From positions 3,236 to 67,235 of the forward strand of contig JBBRKQ010000008.1 of assembly GCA_038231815.1 (NCBI GenBank): a stretch of DNA of 64,000 nt. Reading direction: 5' to 3'. Positions 43,958 through 51,972 of the stretch are shown piece by piece; positions within the stretch are counted from its first letter, which is position 1; the number at the start of each line of letters is the position of its first letter. The notes under the pieces are model-generated. The model did not search any database. It had not been told where the DNA came from and was given only the letters and a program-made list of their open reading frames with translations. Both the position numbers and the translations under genes were made by a program. This DNA is from CAILKP01 sp038231815. GTDB taxonomy: Bacteria > Planctomycetota > Phycisphaerae > Phycisphaerales > UBA1924.

Positions 43958-44902
43958 ATGAGTCAAGCCGAGCCGGCTGCACGCGAGCTGGCCACCGCAG
44001 CGGGTGATGCAGTTTCTGCCAGTGGTGCGACAAAGAGCAAGCAGACGGTATTCGGTGGGCGGAAGGTCAATCTGCACACGGCGGCCGCCTCGTACCGGGT
44101 GCTGGCAGGCGGCATCGGGCTTGGGATCGCGGCCCTGTTCGTACCGTTGCTGCTCGGAGTCTGGCTCTCTGGTGCGGCGCTCTTTTGGCTGCTGTTCTGC
44201 CCGCTTCAGATCGCAGCCGCAGTGACAATGGGCATCGGCATCGCAAACGCAAACCGTGCGATGAATGAATCCGAGATTGATTGCACCGACCGCGGCATCG
44301 TTCTTGGCGTCCTAGGAATCGTGCCCGTACTTGGCATGCTTCCCGCAGCGAGCATGACAGGAAAGCTCCATCAAATCCTAAGTTCTGTTGGCGTGCCGCT
44401 CGGAATTTTTGGGCCCAGTCGCCTCACCACCAGCGTGCTGCGACACGGGATTTGTCCAGTGTGCGACTATGACCTGACACAGCTCATCGCCGACCGATGT
44501 CCGGAATGCAATGCCCACGTGGACACCGAGAAGCCAACCAGCGACGCCATGCTAACCAGTGTGGAGATTGTCTCTGCTGATGCACGGTCACTCGCCCGCA
44601 AATGCCGGCAGACCGCGTGGACCGGCATCGGACTTGGACTCGTACAGTTGTCACTCTGTGTAGGGCTCGCTGGTGATGTGCCAAACCCCGGCTTGCTGGT
44701 GTTTGTCTTCCCGGGGCTCGTGTTCGGAGCAATCGCCAGCACGGTGTCGTTTGTTGGCAAGCAAGTGCTTCGCGAGCAATGGACGGTTGACTTTGCCGCC
44801 GTGGGCATCCTCTCGATTTTCTTGCCACCGGTTGCTGCCGTGCTGCTGTTTCGCCAGGCCATCCGGCTCAGCGTCGCCGCGGCCCGTGGCCATGTCGGGT
44901 AG
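43958..44902 (+). CDS. Membrane protein with a zinc ribbon (paralogue 2)
   Basis: 314 residues from ATG 43958. Same architecture as the preceding gene: AASYRVLAGGIGLGIAALFV, FWLLFCPLQIAAAVTMGIGI, GIVLGVLGIVPVLGMLPAAS, HGICPVCDYDLTQLIADRCP, ECNAHVD, then GIGLGLVQLSLCVGLAGDV, LVFVFPGLVFGAIASTVSFV and FAAVGILSIFLPPVAAVLLF. Shared motifs with paralogue 1 include GIVPxLGxLPAAS, CxxCxYDL, DRCPECNA and FPGLVFG. The 43802-43957 spacer has a small GATTGCGGGTCGCC / GATTGCAGATCGCC repeat. A longer frame to 43802 starts with this repeat and is unlikely. The ATG is near AGAACAAG. Confidence 0.85.
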   Translation: MSQAEPAARELATAAGDAVSASGATKSKQTVFGGRKVNLHTAAASYRVLAGGIGLGIAALFVPLLLGVWLSGAALFWLLFCPLQIAAAVTMGIGIANANRAMNESEIDCTDRGIVLGVLGIVPVLGMLPAASMTGKLHQILSSVGVPLGIFGPSRLTTSVLRHGICPVCDYDLTQLIADRCPECNAHVDTEKPTSDAMLTSVEIVSADARSLARKCRQTAWTGIGLGLVQLSLCVGLAGDVPNPGLLVFVFPGLVFGAIASTVSFVGKQVLREQWTVDFAAVGILSIFLPPVAAVLLFRQAIRLSVAAARGHVG

Positions 44903-44989
44903 TTTGCACAGCGCCGCTTCCGTTTGCAGCGGGCATCGCAGCGGCATTTCGGCGGCCCCGAGCGGGGTTGGCTTCTATGATTTCCATCA

Positions 44990-47074
44990 ATGGCTGACTA
45001 TTGGTACTTTGCCCGCTACATGCTTGCCGAACGTTCTCGGCTGGTGCTTGCCCTTGTCTTTGCGTTGCTGTCCGCTGGTGGGCTTGGTGTTGGGTTGGTG
45101 GCCATTACTCCAGTCCTGCAGGTGATTCTGGGGGTTGATGCCAAATTGGCCGCCCCGCAAGCCCCGCTCGCTACGCCCGCAACCCCACAAGGTACAGCAA
45201 CACAGCCGCCCACCGGTGCGGCGGCGGAGTCAAATCAAGCCTCTGCCGCAGCATCTGCTGAGAGCAAGCCAACCGCCATCAAGCCAACCGCCATCAAGCC
45301 AGCCACCAACACCAAAGACCTCCCCCAGCTCGCCCGTGATCTTGATGTCAAAGTCGGTGGGCTCGTGCCGGATGCGCTCATCAATGCGCTGCCGGCTGGT
45401 CCGGTCGCCGCCGTCATCGGTGTCATGAGCTTTCTTGGTGTGCTCACCGTCTTCGGGGCGATGTGCAATTTCCTGCACAGCTACTACTCGCTCACCGTCA
45501 TCAACCGCACTGTCGCACGAATCCGAGAGGAGTGCTTCAAGCGTGTCATCGATAGTCCGCTGGCCTCAATGATGGCTGTCGGGCCGAGTACCCAAATCCG
45601 CCGCATCGTTGGTGACTCGGCCGCGGTGGCCAATGGCTTTACTTCTTTGCTCGGCAAGCTGGTTGCCCAGATGTCAAAGGGCTTCATCGCCGTGATCGCC
45701 GCATTCGTGACGGACTGGCGGCTTGCCTCCGTTGCAGTGCTAGTCGCCCCGGTGCTGTACCACATCATCCGCAAGACCGGCAAGATCATCCGCCGGGGCA
45801 CCAAGGCCTCACTCACGTCCGGCTCAGAACTGCTCCGCACCGCGTATGATGCGTGTATTCATCTGCGGGTTGTCAAAACCTCCACGGCTGAGGAGCAGGA
45901 GTTCATCCGCTTCAAAGCCGCCAGTGATCACCTGCTGGCTCAGGATCTGAAGGTGCGTACCGCAAAGGCCATCTCAACACCCCTGACTGAGACCCTGGCC
46001 ATCTTCGTCCTCGGGCTCCTGGCCGTCATCGCGGCTAAGGCCATTATCGATGGCAAGCTTGATCCATCCTCGTTCCTCGTCACGATGGCCTCACTGGGCG
46101 TCGCCGGCGCCTCACTGCGGCCGCTGACGGGCTTTCTTTCTGAGATGCAATCCTCCGCTGCCGCGGCCAACCAACTTCGCGAAGTACTTCGGATGCCCCG
46201 CGAAACCGAGCAGGACAAAGACTGCCCCAAACTGCCCCGCCACCGCGTCAGCATCGAGTTCAAGTCCGTCAGCTTCACGTACCCGGGTGCTGACCGGCCC
46301 GCCGTGCGCGAAGTTTCACTGGTTGTTCCGCACGGCAGGCGCATCGCCTTTGTTGGCCCCAACGGGTGCGGCAAGACCACCCTGCTCAGCCTGCTTCCGC
46401 GGCTGTTTGAGCCAGATGCGGGCGGCAGTATCCTCATTGATGGTGTAAATATCTCAACAGTGACGCGGCGATCAATTCGCGAGCAAATCGGCGTTGTCAC
46501 TCAGGATGTGGTGCTGTTTAAGGGTTCTATCGCCACCAACATCCGCTACGCAGCGCCGGGCGCGGGTGAGGCTCAGGTGGTCGATGCCGCGCGCAAGGCC
46601 CGGGCCGAGGAGTTCATCGTCGCAAAGCCGGGCGGGTACGACGCCCCAATTGGTGAGAGTGGCAGCGGTCTGTCCGGCGGGCAGAAGCAGCGCATTGCCA
46701 TCGCCCGCGCCATCCTGCGTGATCCGGCGATTCTGATTCTTGATGAAGCAACGAGCATGATCGATGCCGACAGCGAGAAAAAAATCAACGATGCGCTCGA
46801 TGATTTCTCCAAAGGCCGCACCTCGCTGGTGGTGGCACACCGCCTCTCAACAGTGCTGCACGCAGACCTAATCGTGGTCATGAACGACGGCCGGATCGAA
46901 GACACCGGCACCCACAGCGAACTGCTGGCACGCTCAATAACCTACCAGCTCATCGCCAGAACACAGTTGCTCGATGGCGACAGCGGCAGGGGGGTAAGCC
47001 CCGGTGCGCAGCTACCAGCCTCGGCCCAAGTGCCGATTCCCGAAACGACTGCTACCGGCGCAGCAAGCTCGTAA
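44990..47074 (+). CDS. ABC transporter, MsbA-like exporter (fused permease and ATPase)
   Basis: 694 residues. Membrane domain ~1-390 and ATPase ~410-650. The ATPase has Walker A GPNGCGKTT (~456-464), signature LSGGQKQR (~561), Walker B DPAILILDEATSMID (~580) and H-loop VVAHRLS (~614). The first transmembrane helix (LVLALVFALLSAGGLGVGLV) is followed by an unusual ~85-residue Ala/Pro/Thr/Gln-rich extracytoplasmic insert (TATQPPTGAAAESNQASAAA, PTAIKPTAIKPATNTK) before the second helix (AAVIGVMSFLGVLTVFGAMC). Type IV exporters of this kind flip lipids, such as lipid A core in MsbA. The substrate here is unknown. It could work with the nearby LptF/G-type permease. Confidence 0.9.
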   Translation: MADYWYFARYMLAERSRLVLALVFALLSAGGLGVGLVAITPVLQVILGVDAKLAAPQAPLATPATPQGTATQPPTGAAAESNQASAAASAESKPTAIKPTAIKPATNTKDLPQLARDLDVKVGGLVPDALINALPAGPVAAVIGVMSFLGVLTVFGAMCNFLHSYYSLTVINRTVARIREECFKRVIDSPLASMMAVGPSTQIRRIVGDSAAVANGFTSLLGKLVAQMSKGFIAVIAAFVTDWRLASVAVLVAPVLYHIIRKTGKIIRRGTKASLTSGSELLRTAYDACIHLRVVKTSTAEEQEFIRFKAASDHLLAQDLKVRTAKAISTPLTETLAIFVLGLLAVIAAKAIIDGKLDPSSFLVTMASLGVAGASLRPLTGFLSEMQSSAAAANQLREVLRMPRETEQDKDCPKLPRHRVSIEFKSVSFTYPGADRPAVREVSLVVPHGRRIAFVGPNGCGKTTLLSLLPRLFEPDAGGSILIDGVNISTVTRRSIREQIGVVTQDVVLFKGSIATNIRYAAPGAGEAQVVDAARKARAEEFIVAKPGGYDAPIGESGSGLSGGQKQRIAIARAILRDPAILILDEATSMIDADSEKKINDALDDFSKGRTSLVVAHRLSTVLHADLIVVMNDGRIEDTGTHSELLARSITYQLIARTQLLDGDSGRGVSPGAQLPASAQVPIPETTATGAASS

Positions 47075-47173
47075 GCAGCCCATATCGCCTCTCCCCCGCA
47101 CGCTTCCAATGAACTAGTTGTTCCACCAACTCCCGCCCCACCCCCGATCTCGCCGACTCCCTGAGCCTTACCT

Positions 47174-47542
47174 ATGCACCGACCCGGCAGCGACGCCCTG
47201 AACATGGAACCGACCGACTTCCTCTGCGACTTCTGCCACAAGCCGTGGAGTGAAGATCGCCCCATGGTCGAAGGTCATCAAGGCTCACTCATCTGCGCCC
47301 CGTGCATCTGCACCGCATACACCCACCTCGTGCTCGCCGGAGCCGGCATAGACAGCGCCTTCGCCGACATCAAATGCACCATGTGCATCGAACTCCGCGG
47401 CGGTACCGACGCGTACTGGCAAAGCCCCATCTACGAATCCGCCTGCATCTGCCGCCGCTGCCTAGACCAAGGCATCGAAACCCTCGAAGCCGACACCGAC
47501 ACACCCACCCCGTTCCTCCGCCCCGCCGGCAACCCAGCCTGA
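47174..47542 (+). CDS. Small Cys-rich zinc-finger protein
   Basis: 122 residues; ATG 47207 is an alternative start. Eleven cysteines lie in pairs: FLCDFCHKPWSE, LICAPCICTAYTHL, KCTMCIEL and SACICRRCLDQG. The first two pairs resemble the ClpX-type C4 zinc finger (C-x2-C-xn-C-x2-C). Third codon positions are almost all G or C, so the frame is very likely real. Function unknown; possibly an adaptor or nucleic-acid-binding protein. Upstream spacing from the ABC gene is ~100 bases. Confidence 0.72.
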   Translation: MHRPGSDALNMEPTDFLCDFCHKPWSEDRPMVEGHQGSLICAPCICTAYTHLVLAGAGIDSAFADIKCTMCIELRGGTDAYWQSPIYESACICRRCLDQGIETLEADTDTPTPFLRPAGNPA

Positions 47543-47709
47543 ATCACTGCTTACTAATCGCCGGCCGGTACCACCGGCATCTGCTCAATTAATACAGCAA
47601 ACCGGGAACATCCGTCCCACTTACGAGCCCGCATTACTGAGACATTGCCTCGTAACCTATGCCAGTCCGCTGTTTCTGCCGTTTGTCCTTGACCGCATAA
47701 GCCTGCTGA

Positions 47710-47762
47710 TTTCTCCGCGTTCCTTGCCATGAAAACTCTGCGCCCTGTGCGTTCATCTCCAC
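47710..47762. repeat. Dispersed CTCTGCG-type repeat upstream of pdxJ
   Basis: TTTCTCCGCGTTCCTTGCC, ACTCTGCGCCCTGTGCG and TTCATCTCCAC reproduce the order and wording of the right arm of the 33628-33885 inverted repeat, in the same orientation. It lies in the 47543-47823 gap, which holds nothing else recognisable. Confidence 0.7.
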
Positions 47763-47823
47763 TTAGAGTTTCGCCGCAATCACGTCCCGCGCAACTCGCG
47801 ACTTCTCTCCTCCCGGAGTTTCC

Positions 47824-48621
47824 GTGAACCCTGCCACCCTCTCCCCGCTGCTTGGTGTCAACATTGATCACGTCGCTTCGCTGCGCCAAGCCCGCTATCG
47901 CAACGATCAGCATCCCTCCGCCTTCGGTGAACCCGACCCAAGCCGCGCTGTGCACGAGGCGGAGCTTGGTGGGGCCGACATCATCACCGTACACCTCCGT
48001 GAAGATCGTCGCCACATCAACGACCGAGATGTTGAGTCGATCCGTCCGCTCTGCCGCGTGCGGCTGAATCTGGAGATGGGCGCAACCGATGAAATGGTCG
48101 CCATCGCCCGCCGCCTGCATGTTCACATGAGCACGCTGGTGCCCGAGGGCCGCCAGGAAGTAACCACCGAGGGTGGGCTTGATGTTGCTGGCCAGCTCGT
48201 CCGGCTCACCGCGATGGTCGCAAAGCTCAAAGACCCTGCCGGTCACAGCGGGGGCGGCATGACCGTCTCTGCCTTTATTGATGCGGATCTCAAGCAAATC
48301 GAGGCCAGCAAGAAAGCTGGCTTTGATGCGTGCGAACTGCACACCGGCCCGTATGCCAATGCCTTCGCCACCTGCGGCGGAGACCCGCTGCGGCCAATGC
48401 TGGCCAAAGAACTCGCCCGCCTCGCGGAGGCCTGCCACACCGTTCGCGCCCTGGGCATGCGGCTGCACGCCGGTCACGGCCTCAACTACGCCAATGTGGG
48501 CCACATCGCTGCCATCCCCGGCATGACTGAACTGCACATTGGCCACAGCATCATCGCCCGTGGCATCTACATCGGCCTGCGCAGCGCAGTAGCGGAGATG
48601 AAGGCCGCGATACGCGGGTAA
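47824..48621 (+). CDS. pdxJ: Pyridoxine 5'-phosphate synthase PdxJ
   Basis: 265 residues from GTG 47824. Condenses 3-amino-1-hydroxyacetone 1-phosphate and 1-deoxyxylulose 5-phosphate to pyridoxine 5'-phosphate (DXP-dependent route to vitamin B6). Motifs: LLGVNIDHVASLRQARY, EPDPSRAVHEAELGGADIIT, VHLREDRRHINDRDVESI, LNLEMGATDEMVAIA, VPEGRQEVTTEGGLDV, ELHTGPYANAF, LHAGHGLNYANVGHIAAI and ELHIGHSIIARGIYIGL. All are diagnostic. Upstream GGAG lies in CTCCCGGAGTTTCC. Followed by a bidirectional-looking terminator. Confidence 0.97.
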   Translation: MNPATLSPLLGVNIDHVASLRQARYRNDQHPSAFGEPDPSRAVHEAELGGADIITVHLREDRRHINDRDVESIRPLCRVRLNLEMGATDEMVAIARRLHVHMSTLVPEGRQEVTTEGGLDVAGQLVRLTAMVAKLKDPAGHSGGGMTVSAFIDADLKQIEASKKAGFDACELHTGPYANAFATCGGDPLRPMLAKELARLAEACHTVRALGMRLHAGHGLNYANVGHIAAIPGMTELHIGHSIIARGIYIGLRSAVAEMKAAIRG

Positions 48622-48712
48622 GTCACGAAGTACCCCAAGCCTTCGGCCAAGAGGCGCTTCCAGACGATGGGCGACGTGGGTGAGCGGTACCAAGCCCGAC
48701 CACGAAAACAAA

Positions 48713-48735
48713 AGCCCCTCCTTGCCGGAGGGGCT
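48713..48735 (-). terminator. Terminator between pdxJ and the metalloprotease gene
   Basis: AGCCCCTCC and GGAGGGGCT pair around a 5-base loop. On the minus strand it is followed by TTTTGTTTTCG, fitting the metalloprotease gene ending at 48778; on the plus strand it is followed by CTTTGTAATTG and may also end pdxJ. Confidence 0.8.
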
Positions 48736-48777
48736 CTTTGTAATTGTGATGCTCCAGATCCGCGGCGGCTATCGGTT

Positions 48778-51381
48778 TTAGCAGCCCTGAGCAAAGGAGT
48801 TGATAAACGCGATGAAGTCAGACCCGTCGACAATTCCATCAGGGCCGGGGCCGCCGGAGCTTGCCACATCCGCCAGCGGGTCGGCGATGGGGAAGGCATT
48901 GATAAACGCGATGAAGTCGGAACCATCGATGATCCCGTCGCCCGGCGGTATGCCGCCGCCGCCGCCGATGTCCGCCGTGCCGCAGGAGGTGATGACCGGT
49001 ACCACGGTGACCGTGGTGATGGGGGACAGAGATACACCGCACGGGCTGGTCACTCGCAGGCTGTAGCTGCCGCTATTGCTGACGGCAGCCGAGGGAATGC
49101 TGAGCGTGACTGTGTTAATGCCCGTTGCGCTGGGTATGGTCACGGCCGTGCCGTTGAACAACCACTGATAGCTCTGGGCCGCCGTACCCGCGACTGTGGC
49201 CGTCAGCGTCAGCGGGCTGGACTCGGGCAGGCTTATGCTGCTCGGCCCGGCGGTAAAGCTCGGGCAGGTCAGCACGTTTGTTCCGCCGCGGATGGTGGCT
49301 ACACCATCAGTCGTCGAAACATTCACGTCGCGTGGCCCTCCCGCAGCCCCGGGGGCGACGACCATCGACAGCCCCGTGATCGTTGTGCCCAAATAGTCCA
49401 CCACCGGAGTTCCGGTGATGCTCACACCTGCGCCGGTGACCGTGACTCCCGCTGCGGTGATGCCGCGGAAGTTCTTGCCCGTGATCGTCAGCGGCGCAGT
49501 CGCACCCTGCAGCGCGGTTGCCGCGCCAATAGAAGTAACCTCTGAGGTGGCACCAGTCACGACAACACTGATCGTGTCATCAGCCGTCATGCCGTTGGAA
49601 TCGGTCACGCGCAGCGTTGCGGCAAAGGTGCCGTTGGTCACATACACCCGCATCGGCTGGCTGCTGACAGTTTCAAAGACTCCGTCGTTGTTAAAGTCCC
49701 ACCTGTAGCCGGTGTTCGCATTAATGGTGCCCTCATTGGCGTATGAGTTCAGGTCCCCGTAAAAAAAGCAGTTTGTATTGGCCAGCACCCGCTTCGGCAC
49801 GCCCGCATACGCCGCTGGTGGCGCCTTGGATGTTCCAACACGGGCCGTTAGGTCATAGGTCTGCACGAACTGGTTGGTGGTGTTGTTCGGGCCAACATCA
49901 AACACGCGCACCGTGTACGTCGCCGGGGCAAGGTTGCCCGCCGCAAGTGTTTCAGCGCCGCCGTTCTGGGCCAAATCGGCAATCCTAATCAGATTGATCC
50001 CGGTGCTGTCATACAGCGCGATCGCCAAGTTGCCAGCGTTCGTCGCGTTCACCATCGGCACCGGATCCACCGTCGGGTCACACCCGCCAGCTTGGTCGGC
50101 GGTTTCGTACATCCCTCCGGTTGGGGTCACCGTGAATGTCACAGTTTGTGCCGCCGAGAGCGTGAACCTGAACCAGTCCGCCCCCGCTAGGTTGCTGGGC
50201 GTGTACGCCCCGTTGGTTGACAGGTCCTTCTCAATCACCGATCTCACCGCCGGTGTGCTGAGGTTGCCAAAATCCTTGGCCGTTACTGCCAATGTGTTGC
50301 CGGCGAACCGGTCGCCGTACGCCCGGTGTCCGCCGCGGCGATCATCAAGCGTCACCATTTCAAAGCCAAGGTTGATAAATGGCTCCATGAGCTTGGTGCC
50401 CAAGCAGGGCACTTGGTGGGCCAAACCAAGACCATGGCCGTGTTCGTGCGATGTAACGTTTCGTAAATAGCGGTAGGTGTTGGCGTTGCTTGCGAACGCC
50501 CCGGCCGCAGCGGGGAAAAAATCGGAATTAAAGGTCATGTCACCGCCGCTAGACGGGTAGTAGTTGTACGCCAGCACGCCCGACTCAAGGCCCTGCGGGA
50601 TGCCGCCGATCCGGAAATCACCAACGGTTGATCGCCGGGTAACAATGCCGTCCATCGGCACGTTGCTGTCGGCCACTTCCGAATAGACCAGGCCCGCGTT
50701 ACGACGCCAGTTCGTGAGCGACTGGCGAATAAGCTCGCGACCCTTATCCACGTTGGCCTCCCCAAAGAGGGCAGCGAAATCGGTCGACAACTGATTGGGT
50801 GACTGTGCGCCAAAGTTTCCCCACGGCACGCCTTCGGCTGGGAAGGAGTAGGTCAAGATTGCCTTGCGCGCACTCGAGCCGCTGCCCTGCAGGCCGTTGG
50901 CCGTCCATGCAACAGAGGCCATGTTAAACTGCGGCACCACATTGCCCGGAAGGAACTGCCCGGGTGGCAACGCGTTGTACGTGGCCATGAGCCGCTCAAG
51001 CTGAGCCGCCGTCAGGTTGGCCGCAAAGCACTGCTGCCCGGTCTCAATGCGGGGGTTGACCGCCGCCATCCTTGCAAAGGCGCTGCGGAGCATTTCAGGA
51101 TTGAGCTTGGTGCGGCCGCCATCTGCATCACCGTTTGATGCTGCGTAAGCCTCGCTGCCCAGCTGCGCAACCTCAGAACCGCGGGCCACCCGCCGCAGCA
51201 TCCGCGGACGATTGTCCGGCGATGTCTGGACTTGGCCCTGAGCCGAACCGTCGCTTACGGTCGCCTCGGCGCACGGTGCCATGGGCAAGTAATTTGGTGG
51301 GCATGCCGGACAAGCCGCCGCGGCACCCGCCGCGGAGACAAGAAGGGAAACGATGGAAGCCTGAACCTGTGGGATATTCAC
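48778..51381 (-). CDS. Secreted metzincin-type zinc metalloprotease with GC-type dockerin (paralogue 1)
   Basis: 867 residues from GTG 51381, with GGAG 8 bases upstream and a signal peptide beginning at once (VQASIVSLLVSAAGAAAA). A longer frame to 51456 lacks this. The zinc motif HExxHxxGxxH is HEHGHGLGLAH (~311-321), preceded by RRSTVGDFRIGGIPQG and followed by KLMEPFINLGF, placing it in the metzincin/matrixin group; the substrate is unknown. Next come a beta domain with AADWFRFTLSAAQTVTF-like sequence, a PKD-like segment (NDGVFETVSSQPMRVYVTNG), a TIG-like segment and an Ig-like segment (PSSISLPESSPLTLTATVAG). The tail has DGIIDGSDFIAFINAF and DGIVDGSDFIAFINSFAQGC. It is ~600 bases from its paralogue on the same strand. 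Confidence 0.9.
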   Translation of the reverse strand: MNIPQVQASIVSLLVSAAGAAAACPACPPNYLPMAPCAEATVSDGSAQGQVQTSPDNRPRMLRRVARGSEVAQLGSEAYAASNGDADGGRTKLNPEMLRSAFARMAAVNPRIETGQQCFAANLTAAQLERLMATYNALPPGQFLPGNVVPQFNMASVAWTANGLQGSGSSARKAILTYSFPAEGVPWGNFGAQSPNQLSTDFAALFGEANVDKGRELIRQSLTNWRRNAGLVYSEVADSNVPMDGIVTRRSTVGDFRIGGIPQGLESGVLAYNYYPSSGGDMTFNSDFFPAAAGAFASNANTYRYLRNVTSHEHGHGLGLAHQVPCLGTKLMEPFINLGFEMVTLDDRRGGHRAYGDRFAGNTLAVTAKDFGNLSTPAVRSVIEKDLSTNGAYTPSNLAGADWFRFTLSAAQTVTFTVTPTGGMYETADQAGGCDPTVDPVPMVNATNAGNLAIALYDSTGINLIRIADLAQNGGAETLAAGNLAPATYTVRVFDVGPNNTTNQFVQTYDLTARVGTSKAPPAAYAGVPKRVLANTNCFFYGDLNSYANEGTINANTGYRWDFNNDGVFETVSSQPMRVYVTNGTFAATLRVTDSNGMTADDTISVVVTGATSEVTSIGAATALQGATAPLTITGKNFRGITAAGVTVTGAGVSITGTPVVDYLGTTITGLSMVVAPGAAGGPRDVNVSTTDGVATIRGGTNVLTCPSFTAGPSSISLPESSPLTLTATVAGTAAQSYQWLFNGTAVTIPSATGINTVTLSIPSAAVSNSGSYSLRVTSPCGVSLSPITTVTVVPVITSCGTADIGGGGGIPPGDGIIDGSDFIAFINAFPIADPLADVASSGGPGPDGIVDGSDFIAFINSFAQGC

Positions 51382-51640
51382 TTCAAACACTCCGCCCGAG
51401 TGGGGCAAAACCGAGCCTGTGGGACGTGACCGGACTTGCTGCAACGAGTTGAACAAACGTCAAGGCGTGCGAAGGCGAACCAAATCTGTGGTGGCGTGCG
51501 GGAATCAATCGTCATCAAGCTTCATAACCAGCGGTCTTTGGCTTGCCCGCCCAGTGCGAGCGGTCGCCACACAAAACGCATGTTTGAAGCCATTACGTTG
51601 TAGATTTCCCCAAACTTCAACCACACAAGGCGCTCCGCCG

Positions 51641-51709
51641 ACAAGGCGAAATGCTCCAAGGACAAGATAACCCATTAGACGCAAAAGGCAAGGGAATAGT
51701 TCCCAAATT
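51641..51709 (-). repeat. Conserved block upstream of metalloprotease 1
   Basis: Aligns without gaps to 54777-54845. Identical cores are ACAAGGCGA, TTAGACGCAAAA, CAAGGGAAT and GTTCCCAAA. The last two form an inverted repeat GGGAA-TAG-TTCCC. It lies 260 bases upstream of the protease start; the other copy is 252 bases upstream of its gene. Probably regulatory or duplicated along with the gene. Confidence 0.75.
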
Positions 51710-51868
51710 TAACAGGCAAACTACTAGGTCCGAGCCCTGTTTCAGTCGCATCGTGGCATAGGTATTTGTGCCTGACGATGAAAAACCGTCGCTTCTGACA
51801 GCCGCGGCTGGAGACCGAGAGGCTTCATCACCCGTGCGGCTGATTTGAAAAGCAAGGCCAAATGAAAA

Positions 51869-51890
51869 CGCCCCTCTAAGGAGAGGGGCG
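51869..51890 (-). terminator. Rho-independent terminator of metalloprotease 2
   Basis: CGCCCCTCT and AGAGGGGCG pair around a 4-base loop, followed on the minus strand by TTTTCATTTGG. It is ~83 bases past the stop at 51973. Confidence 0.85.
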
Positions 51891-51972
51891 GTAGAGGCGG
51901 AGGGATGCGGGATGACGAACGAATCGTGTCCCGGGGAAACAAGCAGCCCAGCACGATCGCTCAGCGATCGAT

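Larger units (their letters stand above)
51382..51972. other. Intergenic region between the two metalloprotease genes
   Basis: Holds the upstream region of the 51381 gene, including the shared block at 51641-51709, and the terminator of the second protease gene (51869-51890). No convincing gene; a 56-codon minus-strand reading starting inside the shared block (ATG near 51674) lacks family features. Confidence 0.5.

Noticed and set aside
51419..51670. 83-codon reading in the gap between the proteases
   Set aside because: Arg-rich and without conserved pattern; overlaps the shared noncoding block.
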